Source: Citrobacter portucalensis (GTDB lineage: Bacteria > Pseudomonadota > Gammaproteobacteria > Enterobacterales > Enterobacteriaceae). Taken from it: DNA of 64,000 nt. The notes below the pieces were generated by a model. The model did no database searches. It was not told the DNA's origin and saw only the letters and a list, made by a program, of their open reading frames with translations. Position numbers and translations under genes: made by a program. The DNA lies in assembly GCF_002042885.1 (NCBI RefSeq), contig NZ_MVFY01000016.1:33825-97824 (forward strand), in the 5' to 3' direction. The number at the start of each line of letters is the position of its first letter. The first letter of the stretch is position 1. Shown here one piece after another: positions 16,097 to 23,893 of this stretch.

Positions 16097-17040
16097 AGCC
16101 CATGCCTTTTCAGCAATGGCGGACGCTTGTTCGCCTCCTGAGCTATGCCTCAAGTCGTATTCCCTCCAGACTTTCCCTCGTTCGGCGCATAGCTAATGCA
16201 TCCAGTCGGTAATTACTAGGCAAAAGACGGACATAACGCGAATTAAACCTAGAAAAAATCGAGCCGGCAGCAGATGACAAAGTTTTTTTCGACGCTGTCG
16301 CTGTATAGTGCTTACTGTTCCCTTTCAACAACGTCATTCTTCTCCCGATATTTATTTAGCCCGCTGTTTGATCCATACTCGATACTGTTAATAATACCCA
16401 CTGCATCGGTCTCGAGTATTACTGTAGTTGTCCCGTAAAAATACCTACCCATAAATATCACGCTGAATATTTCCGCTCCAAACAGCTATTTCTTTGTTGT
16501 CTTGTTGACGAGGTCTTTTGTACACAGGGTGTCGAACGCTAAAATTTATGTTCCACGGAAATTTCGGCAGTTCCAGCGGCTACCGGTATAAACGGAGAAT
16601 AATTATGCCGCGTGGCGGCATAAAGGCGCCAACAGATGTTAAACATTACACTGAAAGTGAGTGGCGCCGTTGCCCGGCGTAGCCGGTTACAGTTCTGATA
16701 GGTTCCACCAATCCATCCCTTCCCCCTGTTAAGCCATAATCCGCAAACAGGCTGCTCAGAAAGCTATGTGCGCCGTCGGAGTGGTCACGACAAGGCTTTG
16801 CCGCAGTCGGGGCGTATCTCCGCGTTAGCGGGCCGTTAGGACCGCTTACGGGCGTGTTACCCTGGACCTGTCGAAAGTATAAATTAAAGCGGCTCAGGAT
16901 ATAGTTACAACATTCATCATTAAAAGCGATGTCTTCCGGCCCCTTGGGCCGGGTGGCGGCGCTTTTCAGTGGTGAGTTTGTGTGAGGAGTTGAAGATTTG
17001 GAAGGTCAGTTACCAGATGTTGGCAGTTTATAAAGTTTTG
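16097..17040. other. Non-coding DNA downstream of the replication region
   Basis: Almost 950 bp without a supported gene. It lies beyond the probable origin. Short GC-rich inverted repeats occur (for example around 16937-16960), and the rest is mixed composition. It may carry remnants of replicon-associated DNA. Confidence 0.35.
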
Positions 17041-17047
17041 CACCCTG

Positions 17048-17118
17048 CCCGCCATTTTTGGCGGGAGCTACTTTAAGGCGCAAAGCGCCTGAACCGAACC
17101 GGCGCGGACAGCGTCCGC
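17048..17118. repeat. Cluster of three perfect hairpins beyond the origin
   Basis: Three perfect 6-bp hairpins lie in a row: CCCGCC/GGCGGG (17048-17065), AGGCGC/GCGCCT (17076-17090) and GCGGAC/GTCCGC (17104-17118). Stacked hairpins on the far side of an IncFII-type origin are where priming signals (G-site/ssi) sit in relatives. That role is inferred from position only. Confidence 0.45.
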
Positions 17119-17149
17119 TGCAAGGGCGGGCGTTTTACACATGTCCACA

Positions 17150-17557
17150 GGACAGGTGCTGAATAGGTTTTATTTTTAAAAGTAAGTAATAACTGAAGTT
17201 TAAAAGAAAGAAGATCGGGGGTTTAAAAGGATCATCGTAGTTTGTAAAAAAACCATTTAGTGGTTTGAAAGATATCCTTCCAGTGGATTGAAGCAATACC
17301 CTCTTGTAGTTTGTGTGGATAAGTAGAAGAACAACGAAAAGCGGCGAAACATTGGGCGATCGGTCACAGAAATGTGTGACCAACCAAGGTCGGATTTTGT
17401 TTAAGTTTATTCACCCCGAGGTCTACAGGACGAGTATGTCATTCAGAGACCTGAAACAGGGACTTGGACAGGTGAAAACTGCAATACAAGCTGTAAAGCA
17501 GGCAGGCGTAAACCGGCGCCAGGGCACCAGGTCATATAGATTGTGTATTAGCAGGCG
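17150..17557. other. Probable replication origin (oriR) region
   Basis: Directly downstream of repA, as oriR is in IncFII plasmids. It contains a perfect DnaA box (TGTGGATAA, 17314-17322) next to an AT-rich stretch (about 17160-17290) suited to strand opening. A rightward ORF in this stretch is not believed. The exact RepA-binding site cannot be placed by eye. Confidence 0.6.
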
Positions 17558-18424
17558 TTAAGTTGTGACGAGCAAGGCATCACCGAGTCGAGCATAATGG
17601 CCACGCGAGAGCTTCATTCGCTCAGTGACACGACGTTCTATCTCGTCGCGCACCGAATCAAGAGTACCGAAGAAGCGGCCCTTACTGATTTCTTTCTGGA
17701 GCTGCAGACGAACCAGTTGCTCAATCTCTTTACGCGTTCGGGGAGCATCCTTACGCGCCCTGTGCCGTTTCATGCCGTGTTCATAACGTGACTTATGATA
17801 CTGTCGGAAGCGTTCACGCACGAATGACCAGGCTGCACTGATAAGTTCATCTGCACCGGCGCGAGGTAGCCCTTTCTTCTCACGTTGCTTGTTCTCCCAC
17901 TCGATACGGCTGCGACGGGCTGCAGCAACTGCTTCCTCAGACACTCCCAGTACCTGCCACATCAGCGGCGTGAAAGTTATGTCTGTGGGGATATTGCAGC
18001 CAATTTCTTTGTCGTATTCGGTGTTATAGGTAATGAGATTGAGCTGAGCGAGAAACTTCAGAGCCCCCGTCAGGCGGGTGATCGACAGACGTTTTTTTTC
18101 CGTGGCCAGCCCGCAGCGAATGCTCATGGTAGTAAGCGATGAACCAACGCGATTAGCCAGGGGATTAAAATAATGGCACATTGCCTGAACAGCTGCTTCC
18201 AGAGCCCGTATGCGCAACACTGGAGGGCGCTTTTTGCGCTCACCACGGGCGATCAGCATAGCAACCAGAGCCTGAAACTCTGCACGCTGAGTGAAGCCAA
18301 CAGCTTTCTCGCGAATTTTTTCACAGAATGGCAGGGTTTTCTTTCCCTTTTCAGGAATGAACTCTGGATTCGGATTTTTTACCTGGCGGTAAAGTGTAGT
18401 AGCTTCAGAATTCTGCTTACTCAC
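17558..18424 (-). CDS. repA: RepA replication initiator, IncFII type
   Basis: Initiator protein of 288 aa. It shares long near-identical stretches with R1/R100 RepA, such as LYRQVKNPNP, NPLANRV, CGLATE, IPTDITFT, SEEAVAAARRSR and RFVRERF-like segments, and the length is typical. It starts at GTG 18424, which overlaps the leader-peptide stop TAG by one base, so repA translation should depend on leader translation. An AGGAAG sits just before the GTG. A plus-strand antisense RNA covers the leader mRNA. Downstream DNA holds the origin. Confidence 0.95.
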   Translation of the reverse strand: MSKQNSEATTLYRQVKNPNPEFIPEKGKKTLPFCEKIREKAVGFTQRAEFQALVAMLIARGERKKRPPVLRIRALEAAVQAMCHYFNPLANRVGSSLTTMSIRCGLATEKKRLSITRLTGALKFLAQLNLITYNTEYDKEIGCNIPTDITFTPLMWQVLGVSEEAVAAARRSRIEWENKQREKKGLPRAGADELISAAWSFVRERFRQYHKSRYEHGMKRHRARKDAPRTRKEIEQLVRLQLQKEISKGRFFGTLDSVRDEIERRVTERMKLSRGHYARLGDALLVTT

Positions 18425-18525
18425 TACTTCCTGCGCTTATGTTGCACAGAAGGAGTAAGCACGGAATCTCTTGTCTTTTTTCGCGCACGGGTTATACTCC
18501 CATACAGAAGCAACAACTTCTGCAT
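18424..18525 (-). CDS. RepA leader peptide (Tap-like, 33 aa)
   Basis: A short frame starting MQKLLLLYGSITRARKK ends in TAG whose last base is the first base of the repA GTG. In IncFII plasmids translation of the tap leader opens the repA ribosome-binding site, and the CopA antisense RNA blocks it. The position and overlap fit that role. Its sequence differs from R1 Tap. Confidence 0.75.
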   Translation of the reverse strand: MQKLLLLYGSITRARKKTRDSVLTPSVQHKRRK

Positions 18526-18590
18526 GATTTGTTAAGGACCCCGTTAATCTCGCGATGCCGCCAAGTATCTAAGATTATCGGGGTTTTTGC
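18471..18590 (+). ncRNA. CopA/RNAI-like antisense RNA controlling repA
   Basis: The promoter TTGTCT (18471) - 16 bp - TATACT (18493-18498) would start a plus-strand RNA near 18505. It ends in a long stem-loop (CCCCGTTAATCTCG paired with the imperfect CTAAGATTATCGGGG, about 18540-18580) followed by TTTTT. The loop contains CCGCCAAG, whose target strand reads UUGGCG, the U-turn loop found in CopT. The RNA of about 80 nt covers the repA leader. Confidence 0.8.
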
Positions 18591-18736
18591 TTTTCTGGGC
18601 TTAGTTAACTAACCTGCCAGAACCTGTCACCTTCTAAGGCGTGACAACCTAATAAATTCATTTATAACAATAAGTTCACCGACTTTATCACCACAACAAT
18701 GCAGGATCAATTTTTAGGATCTCTCCAGCACCAGGA

Positions 18737-18937
18737 TTAAGCTTCACTTCTGGAACGATGCGCTTCTGCGTCTCGTTTTAAGCTCTCGAAAAGCTCTAGT
18801 GGTACAAGATAAAACGCCGGCGCGCTACGATTCAGAATAGCAATAGCATCACCCTCTGCTGACTCGACAGTCCCTAACGGATCCCTTTTGAACTCCGTGA
18901 TACCAGCGACTTTCGTGCAATGTATCGGATGTGCCAT
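18737..18937 (-). CDS. Orphan Phd/YefM (StbD-type) antitoxin
   Basis: A 66-aa protein of the Phd/YefM fold: N-terminal DNA-binding segment, then AIAILNRSAPAFYLVPLELFE, which closely matches the StbD/RelB-like pattern (AILNRNQPAFYCVP). The ribosome-binding site AGGAGGAG is excellent. No RelE/StbE toxin follows: the 300 bp between it and the repA leader hold only the RNAI gene. It may protect the cell against a related toxin, or act as a repressor through the operator upstream. Confidence 0.8.
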   Translation of the reverse strand: MAHPIHCTKVAGITEFKRDPLGTVESAEGDAIAILNRSAPAFYLVPLELFESLKRDAEAHRSRSEA

Positions 18938-18972
18938 AACTCCTCCTGGTTTACAGATAGCACCTACGAATT

Positions 18973-18992
18973 ATTGTATCGTAGCATACAAT
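18973..18992. promoter_or_regulatory. Inverted repeat upstream of the antitoxin gene
   Basis: ATTGTAT and ATACAAT form a perfect 7-bp inverted repeat with a 6-nt centre, 35 bp upstream of the antitoxin start. Phd-type antitoxins bind such palindromes to repress their own genes. Confidence 0.6.
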
Positions 18993-19124
18993 CAGACACT
19001 TAAAAGCATCATTAACTAATATTATGATCGCTGATCAAACTCAGTTAAGTGTAGTTTTACATGATATAGTACATCCGCACACAGAATATACCTCTAAAAT
19101 TCAAATAGATACGGCCATTAGCGG

Positions 19125-19870
19125 ATGATGTCTAAAATCATTTCTTCAAAAAAAAATTCCAACTTGCTCCTCAGGTCTTAAACCTGATTTCCAACAGCAG
19201 GGAACCTATGACAATCAAGAATGGTAGCCTGCAGTATGTAGCAGTAAACCAAGCCTTTCTTAGGTTATTAAAACTCCCTTATGATTATCCTATTGTAGGT
19301 AAAACATTAGACCAACTTCCTACATCCTTAGCTTACCTTTCACAGCGAATACACAATCAGGAAGAACTTGTTATGGAGCATGAAGACCAGTTCTCTTCAA
19401 TCGTTACGCATCCAATAGGTGAGAGCAACTCTATACATGCTTTGTACTTCGAGTCCCGGCCCTATTATGACGATGAAGGGATCTGTTCCGGTACTATGCT
19501 TCAGGTAAGACCTGTTGATATTTTTGGACCAGATAGCTTACTGTCGGGAGACGTTCCCAAATCGTTGGTATATAGGGTACCGTCCGAGATATTTACTAAT
19601 GCTGAATGGGAAGTCATTTTTTTAATATCTCTTAAATACAGCAGGAAAATTATGTCTCGGATATTAGGGACTTCTTTAAAAGCGGTAGAACACAGAATCA
19701 GCAGATGTCTGCAGAAAACCGGGACCGCGTCAGGGGCCGAGCTAATAGAAGTTTGCAAGAAGAATAACTGGGATGCCTATATCCCCCCTCGATTTTTAAA
19801 GCCGAGATTTCGATTATTCAGAGCTGATCCTGATGCGTATCTAGTTGACTCATCACTAAGCAAACAGTAG
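19125..19870 (+). pseudogene. PAS / LuxR-type regulator split by an A9 tract (possible -1 frameshift)
   Basis: The continuous frame starts at ATG 19208, but the protein logically begins at ATG 19125. Frame 1 gives MMSKIISSKK and meets nine A residues (19148-19156). A -1 shift there continues as KFQLAPQVLNLISNSREPMTIK, straight into the PAS domain (NGSLQYVAVNQAFLRLL). The C-terminal third is a LuxR-like helix-turn-helix (FTNAEWEVIFLISLKYSRK, then KAVEHRISRCLQKTG). Without the shift frame 1 stops soon after the A tract. It could be a broken gene, a sequencing error, or a slippage-controlled regulator. Its place at the head of the transfer region suggests control of tra/pil genes. The 19208 start alone gives 220 aa lacking the first PAS strand region. 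Confidence 0.65.
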
Positions 19871-19902
19871 TCTTCAACAGTCATAGTAAATCCTGTGACC
19901 GG

Positions 19903-20102
19903 GCGTGAGAACCCGTATCTACACGTGCACATAGACACGCATAGCGTGTTTTTTTGTGTACTGAACCAGCACATCTGTGTAATGGCGGTTCAGGTAGGGC
20001 AACCGTAAGGTTGGCCGGTACCGTGTAGGCCGGTTTCTCACCCCTGCCTGGGCTGCCACCAGAGCGTGAGAACTCCGTGGTAGCCGATATCATATCTACA
20101 CG
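19903..20102. repeat. Diverged direct repeat in the tra regulatory region
   Basis: GCGTGAGAACCCGTATCTACACG (19903-19925) recurs in diverged form as GCGTGAGAACTCCGT (20064-20078) followed after 15 bp by ATCTACACG (20094-20102). The DNA between is rich in short hairpins (for example GGCAACC gtaa GGTTGGCC). Together they may be paired sites for a transfer regulator. Confidence 0.45.
19935..19955 (+). terminator. Intrinsic terminator after the PAS regulator gene
   Basis: A 6-bp stem (ACACGC / GCGTGT) with a 3-nt loop is followed by seven T residues, 65 bp after the stop codon of the PAS/LuxR-type gene. Confidence 0.75.
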
Positions 20103-20321
20103 GGAGCTTCATCTACAATGCTCAAGAACTTATCAAAGAATTCTCAATCCCCCTTAGCAAATAAACTTGGCTTTCAATGCCTTGTAGCTGATGTGTTCTC
20201 TAAACAGAACGCCCTAATCCATACCACATATCACAACATGTTCAATGGGGTTTCTCCCCATTAAGGGAGATGCATTTTACGCGTAAATTTATTACGTACT
20301 GATTTGCCAGGGGACTTCACA

Positions 20322-20582
20322 ATGATTAATGAGAACACTATTAACGCCCTGCATAGCGTTTTTCCTGAACTTTCCAAAAAACAGTTAGAAATTGTGACTC
20401 TGTATGCACACGGAAATACATATGAATCCATTGCTGACATTTGCAATATCTCTGTTGAAACGGTCCGATCACATCTTAAGCGAAGCACTAAGGCTCTGAA
20501 CTTAAAAAGCAACGATGCAATGCGGGCAGTAATATTGTCACGCTCATATTTTTTTATGATTTCATTGATGATCACAAATTAA
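20322..20582 (+). CDS. traA: Small LuxR-type helix-turn-helix protein (TraA position)
   Basis: An 86-aa protein that is almost only a LuxR/GerE DNA-binding domain: LSKKQLEIVTLYAHGNTYESIADICNISVETVRSHLKR, with the recognition helix at the end. ATG 20322 is chosen because AGGGGAC lies 6-9 nt upstream. A strong bidirectional hairpin terminates it. It takes the place of traA, ahead of the NusG-like traB and traC, in R64-like plasmids, where these genes are needed for transfer gene expression. The gene symbol rests on position and size, not on a sequence comparison. Confidence 0.7.
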   Translation: MINENTINALHSVFPELSKKQLEIVTLYAHGNTYESIADICNISVETVRSHLKRSTKALNLKSNDAMRAVILSRSYFFMISLMITN

Positions 20583-20585
20583 TCA

Positions 20586-20614
20586 AAAAATGCACCCCTT
20601 AAGGGTGCATTTTT
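20586..20614. terminator. Bidirectional intrinsic terminator
   Basis: AAAAATGCACCC and GGGTGCATTTTT form a perfect 12-bp stem around a 5-nt loop, starting 4 bp after the small LuxR-type gene. The A-run and T-run make it usable from both strands. Confidence 0.9.
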
Positions 20615-20865
20615 AAGACTTGGACTATTTACACTTTACTTTGGTTTACTGGGATAGAATTATACGCGCAGACCTTTAAGTATTGCCGCCAATTTTACTT
20701 GAGGGTCTACCCTACAAGAGCATTCTGAGCTATGAGACCCCCAATACAGCAGGCAAACTTAAGTGTTTGTTAGTAAGACTGTTAGTCGTCATGGTTGAGT
20801 ATGTTCGTCCCCGTTGAACATTGAATTATCCCGTCATGGATCAATTCTGCGCGAAGCGTTCAAAA

Positions 20866-21375
20866 ATGAATATTGAGACTGTATGTAACCAACAATGGTA
20901 TCTTGCTCTCTATATTACGGGGGGCAAAAATCGCGAGAAATTATTCGGCTGGCTACACGACAGGAGAATTACTCCCTGGACGCCATTATCCTTAACGAAA
21001 ATACGTCGTGCTGATGCACCGCATGTTTTCAGAAAAAGGGTATCTGCAGTTTTTCCTGGATATTTTTTCCTAAAAGCCAATTTTGATGTTCAAAAGATAG
21101 ATACTATTAGGGCGCACTCAGCCTTCTGCGATTTTGTGAAGTTCGGTAGCCAAATCACCCCAGTGAACACAAGGGTGGTTGAAGCATTAATGAAAAAATA
21201 TCCCGACCCTACCCATCACCCTGCAGCAAGGGATGAACTGGAAGTTGCATCAAATATTTGGCTTACAAAAAGTCAGTACAAACGCCTGACACAGCTAGAA
21301 AAAATGGAACACCCAATATCCAGGACAGCGATGTTGTTCGATATGATCACCCATGCTGATGCATGGGGGTTTTGA
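20866..21375 (+). CDS. traB: NusG/RfaH-like transcription antiterminator (TraB-like)
   Basis: The N-terminus carries the NusG signature strand QQWYLALYITGGKNRE followed by a central AVFPGYFFLKANF, the conserved PGY-F strand of the NGN domain. The C-terminal 60 residues are helical rather than an obvious KOW barrel. Specialised NusG paralogues such as RfaH help RNA polymerase through terminators of long operons. A terminator and a branched structure follow directly, then traC and the pil operon, which makes antitermination of that operon the natural role. R64 traB is reported as NusG-like. The start is uncertain: ATG 20836 and TTG 20821 are in frame upstream, and none has a strong ribosome-binding site. 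Confidence 0.75.
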   Translation: MNIETVCNQQWYLALYITGGKNREKLFGWLHDRRITPWTPLSLTKIRRADAPHVFRKRVSAVFPGYFFLKANFDVQKIDTIRAHSAFCDFVKFGSQITPVNTRVVEALMKKYPDPTHHPAARDELEVASNIWLTKSQYKRLTQLEKMEHPISRTAMLFDMITHADAWGF

Positions 21376-21439
21376 AATGTAATTTACCGTAGCCTCTTAA
21401 ACTGGCCTTAACCAGTTATCACTCCATCCCTTTTAGTTT

Positions 21440-21464
21440 CCCCCGTCTATGGGGGCTTTTTTTT
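21440..21464 (+). terminator. Intrinsic terminator between traB and traC/pil
   Basis: CCCCC-GTCTAT-GGGGG followed by CTTTTTTTT. It would stop transcription from traB before traC and the pil genes unless an antiterminator is active. Confidence 0.88.
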
Positions 21465-21476
21465 GCACCGTTTTCC

Positions 21477-21586
21477 GGCAATGACGTCTGGGCTGGTCCT
21501 ACCCGATGAACAACCTCTGTTCCTTTAACCAGCCAGCACTCAGGCTTCCTTCATTCTGGCGGAATGAAGGTACAGACGTCATTGCC
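21477..21586 (+). promoter_or_regulatory. Predicted three-way-junction leader upstream of traC/pil
   Basis: A perfect 14-bp outer stem (GGCAATGACGTCTG 21477-21490 with 21573-21586) encloses two perfect hairpins: a 7-bp stem GGCTGGT/ACCAGCC (21491-21497 with 21528-21534) and a 9-bp stem CCTTCATTC/GAATGAAGG (21548-21556 with 21562-21570; loop TGGCG). It starts 12 bp after the terminator and ends 29 bp before traC. It may be an RNA recognised by the TraB-like factor, a riboswitch-like element, or an attenuator. Confidence 0.7.
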
Positions 21587-21614
21587 AGAAACCGGAACCT
21601 AAGAGAGACAAACC

Positions 21615-22295
21615 ATGCAATCCACCCAGGAACAGGTCAGCCATCTCTTGTGGTGCATTCTCGTTGCCTTACGTACGGCAGTCGAAAACCATCACATAAC
21701 CTCAGAGCGTGGCAAACGTAGATTCATCACTGAATGGTTAAGCGGAGCAAGAAGAATACCGACATTCAAAGGAATGGGAAGCGAGTTCATGACTATCCGG
21801 CAGTTACTCGAAACCGAAAAAAAACGCTCCATTGATGCCGTACTGACTACGCTCTGGACGAACTCTGTATCAACCGGGAACTGCGATCTTTTTCGATTCC
21901 GGGCAGTACTTAATTCACTTCTAGGACTTGGTTGGAAACACTGCCTCTGCCCCTGGCCTGAACAAGTTGTCACCGAAATCATGGAGCGCCAGCGCACTCG
22001 GAAGAATCACATCCTGCAGCTCACTCGTATGGAAGAAGCATTTACCGCAACAGGCTCAATGATTTCACCTGTCACATTTCAACTCCTGCTGAAAAAAAAC
22101 GAGGACGAAGAAGTTGAAAAGTCTTTCTATCTCGATCGTTTCTCTGTTGTTCGAGGCCGGGACACCTCGTTGTCTAAAGCTACTTTACGCACTCTCTATA
22201 TCGGACATAGTACCCTGCCGGAAACCGCATGGGGAGCATGGGGAGATCGAGAAAATGTCGGCAGCGGTAATCTCTGGCGGCCAGACCTTCACTGA
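21615..22295 (+). CDS. traC: TraC-like transfer regulator (226 aa)
   Basis: A soluble helical protein with no signal peptide; it lies between the traB-like gene and pilL, where R64 has traC, and its length is similar. The N-terminus (QEQVSHLLWCILVALRTAVENH) and the later TLWTNSVSTGNCDLFRFRAVLNSLLG are predicted helices. R64 traABC are needed for expression of transfer and pilus genes, so a regulatory role is inferred. It is 22 bp upstream of pilL and is probably co-transcribed. I cannot see a known domain. Confidence 0.6.
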   Translation: MQSTQEQVSHLLWCILVALRTAVENHHITSERGKRRFITEWLSGARRIPTFKGMGSEFMTIRQLLETEKKRSIDAVLTTLWTNSVSTGNCDLFRFRAVLNSLLGLGWKHCLCPWPEQVVTEIMERQRTRKNHILQLTRMEEAFTATGSMISPVTFQLLLKKNEDEEVEKSFYLDRFSVVRGRDTSLSKATLRTLYIGHSTLPETAWGAWGDRENVGSGNLWRPDLH

Positions 22296-22317
22296 CCGAT
22301 AACAAAAGGAACAAACC

Positions 22318-23442
22318 ATGAAGTTTCGACCATTCACCCGGGACGTCAGCGTGCATAAAATTGCCCTGCCCCTGTTAATACCGTCACTGTTGAGCAGCTG
22401 CACGGGATTTCAAAACCGTAATGTCGCACCAGACACCCCTGCACTCGTGTTTGTAGACGGTCAGATCAGCGACAGCGCTGATATAATCAAACAAACACAA
22501 CGACGGATAGCGCCTCCGGCCGCTACACCTGTTCCCGTACGACAGTCGGCAACTGCAGCGCAGTTATCGAAGACCTCGCCTTTACCTCAACCAACAATGC
22601 TGGCTTCCTCCACAAGTAAATCCAGCGCACCTGGTTCAGTCGCGAACCCATCACTGTCAACACTTACATTTATCGGCACACCGGGTCCCGTTGAAGTTCT
22701 GTCATTATCACCGGCGCGCAACCTCACACTCGAACAGTGGGTCAAACGTATCATTCCCACTGGCTGGGCACTCAACTACGAGAATGCACTGCGCCCTGTC
22801 CTGAATACCCGTATCGTCTCGGTATACACCAATGACCAGTGGACTAGGGTGCTCAACCGTTTGCTGGAAGAGCAATCAATCCAGGCGCAGGTGGACTGGA
22901 ATCGTCATGCCGTCACACTGCAGCGAAAGGGTCAATCTGCTCAGTTAAAAACCTCTGCGTCGTCCACTGAAAACCGAACAACTCCTGCCCAGGCAGCCGG
23001 CGTACCGAAAAACCCATTCAGCGGCCCGGATTCAGCCCAACCAGTAGCGCAGGCAACTGTTAAATCTCCGGCCCCTGTAACGACAAAATCGGCGCAGACA
23101 CCGGTAGCGGTGAAACCGCAGCCAGTCACAGGACAACCGATCGCACCTGTGATTCAGGGCAAAACCTGGACGGCACCGGCTGGTACAACTCTGCGGGAAA
23201 TGCTGATGAAATGGGCACAGGACACCCGCTGTGAATCTGGCGCTTCACCACACTGGACGGTTATATGGCCTGTCGCCGTGACGGATTATCGGCTTGATGC
23301 TCCGCTGACATTCCGCGGTTCATTTGAAACCATGCTCGGCCAAATGTTCGACCTTTACCGTACCGCACAGAAACCGCTTTATGCAGAAGCTTCCCGCATG
23401 CAGTGCGTGGTATCAGTCACAGACACTCCGGCAGGTCGATGA
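22318..23442 (+). CDS. pilL: PilL thin-pilus lipoprotein
   Basis: First gene of the type IVb thin-pilus operon. It has a signal peptide with a lipobox-like LLSSC (Cys about residue 24). A long Pro/Ala/Ser/Thr-rich linker contains a repeated TPV/APVT pattern. There are two folded segments, one around residues 125-205 (LSPARNLTLEQWVKRIIPTGWAL) and a C-terminal TcpQ-like one (GTTLREMLMKWAQDTRC ... APLTFRGSFETMLGQMFDLY). These periplasmic modules act with the PilN secretin. It overlaps pilM by 4 nt. Confidence 0.85.
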   Translation: MKFRPFTRDVSVHKIALPLLIPSLLSSCTGFQNRNVAPDTPALVFVDGQISDSADIIKQTQRRIAPPAATPVPVRQSATAAQLSKTSPLPQPTMLASSTSKSSAPGSVANPSLSTLTFIGTPGPVEVLSLSPARNLTLEQWVKRIIPTGWALNYENALRPVLNTRIVSVYTNDQWTRVLNRLLEEQSIQAQVDWNRHAVTLQRKGQSAQLKTSASSTENRTTPAQAAGVPKNPFSGPDSAQPVAQATVKSPAPVTTKSAQTPVAVKPQPVTGQPIAPVIQGKTWTAPAGTTLREMLMKWAQDTRCESGASPHWTVIWPVAVTDYRLDAPLTFRGSFETMLGQMFDLYRTAQKPLYAEASRMQCVVSVTDTPAGR

Positions 23443-23879
23443 TGGGCTGGGTCATACTGGCCATCGGTATGATATTTTTCCTTATCGCCGGTGATATAGA
23501 TTCCCAGCGCAATCAGAACAGTCGGACAGCTATACAAACACAGAGCGGCCAGTTTTATGCATCCCAGTTCCTGACCATCGCTAATCGTGTTAATGACTGG
23601 CGTTACAAGACAGGTCAGAAGGAGGGCGCCATTCCAACCGATCAACTGGGTCTTCCCTTCACGCCCGACAGCCGAATCCAGTACCGGTTACTTCAGAGCA
23701 GATTGTGGATCTGGATGCCGGAACAACCTGGGCTCGTTGATGCATTACGGGCACAGAGTCGCGGTTCGGCACTTATCGGCACCATGAGAAGTGGCCAGCT
23801 AATCTGGCTCTCCGGTCTTGCCACCGGACTCACGGCACCACAGGGCGTTTCTGAAGGCGCCGTGGTTTACCTCAACTAA
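23439..23879 (+). CDS. pilM: PilM pilus accessory protein
   Basis: A 146-aa protein with one N-terminal membrane helix (GWVILAIGMIFFLIAG) and a periplasmic domain (SQFLTIANRVNDWRYKTGQ). This is the layout of R64 PilM. ATG 23439 (or 23442) overlaps the pilL stop. It is inner-membrane anchored. Its place between pilL and the secretin gene is conserved in I-complex plasmids. Confidence 0.82.
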   Translation: MMGWVILAIGMIFFLIAGDIDSQRNQNSRTAIQTQSGQFYASQFLTIANRVNDWRYKTGQKEGAIPTDQLGLPFTPDSRIQYRLLQSRLWIWMPEQPGLVDALRAQSRGSALIGTMRSGQLIWLSGLATGLTAPQGVSEGAVVYLN

Positions 23880-23893
23880 TCCGGATTTTCCCC

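Noticed and set aside
16143..16337. Reverse-strand frame of 64 codons
   Set aside because: No ribosome-binding site, composition unlike coding DNA, no recognisable motif.
17313..17561. Plus-strand frame (82 codons) between the DnaA box and repA
   Set aside because: It lies in the probable origin, starts inside the DnaA box region and has no ribosome-binding site. A shorter start at 17436 was considered, but support is weak.
21506..21721. ORF starting inside the structured leader before traC
   Set aside because: It starts in a hairpin loop and overlaps the traC start in another frame; the RNA structure explains the sequence better.
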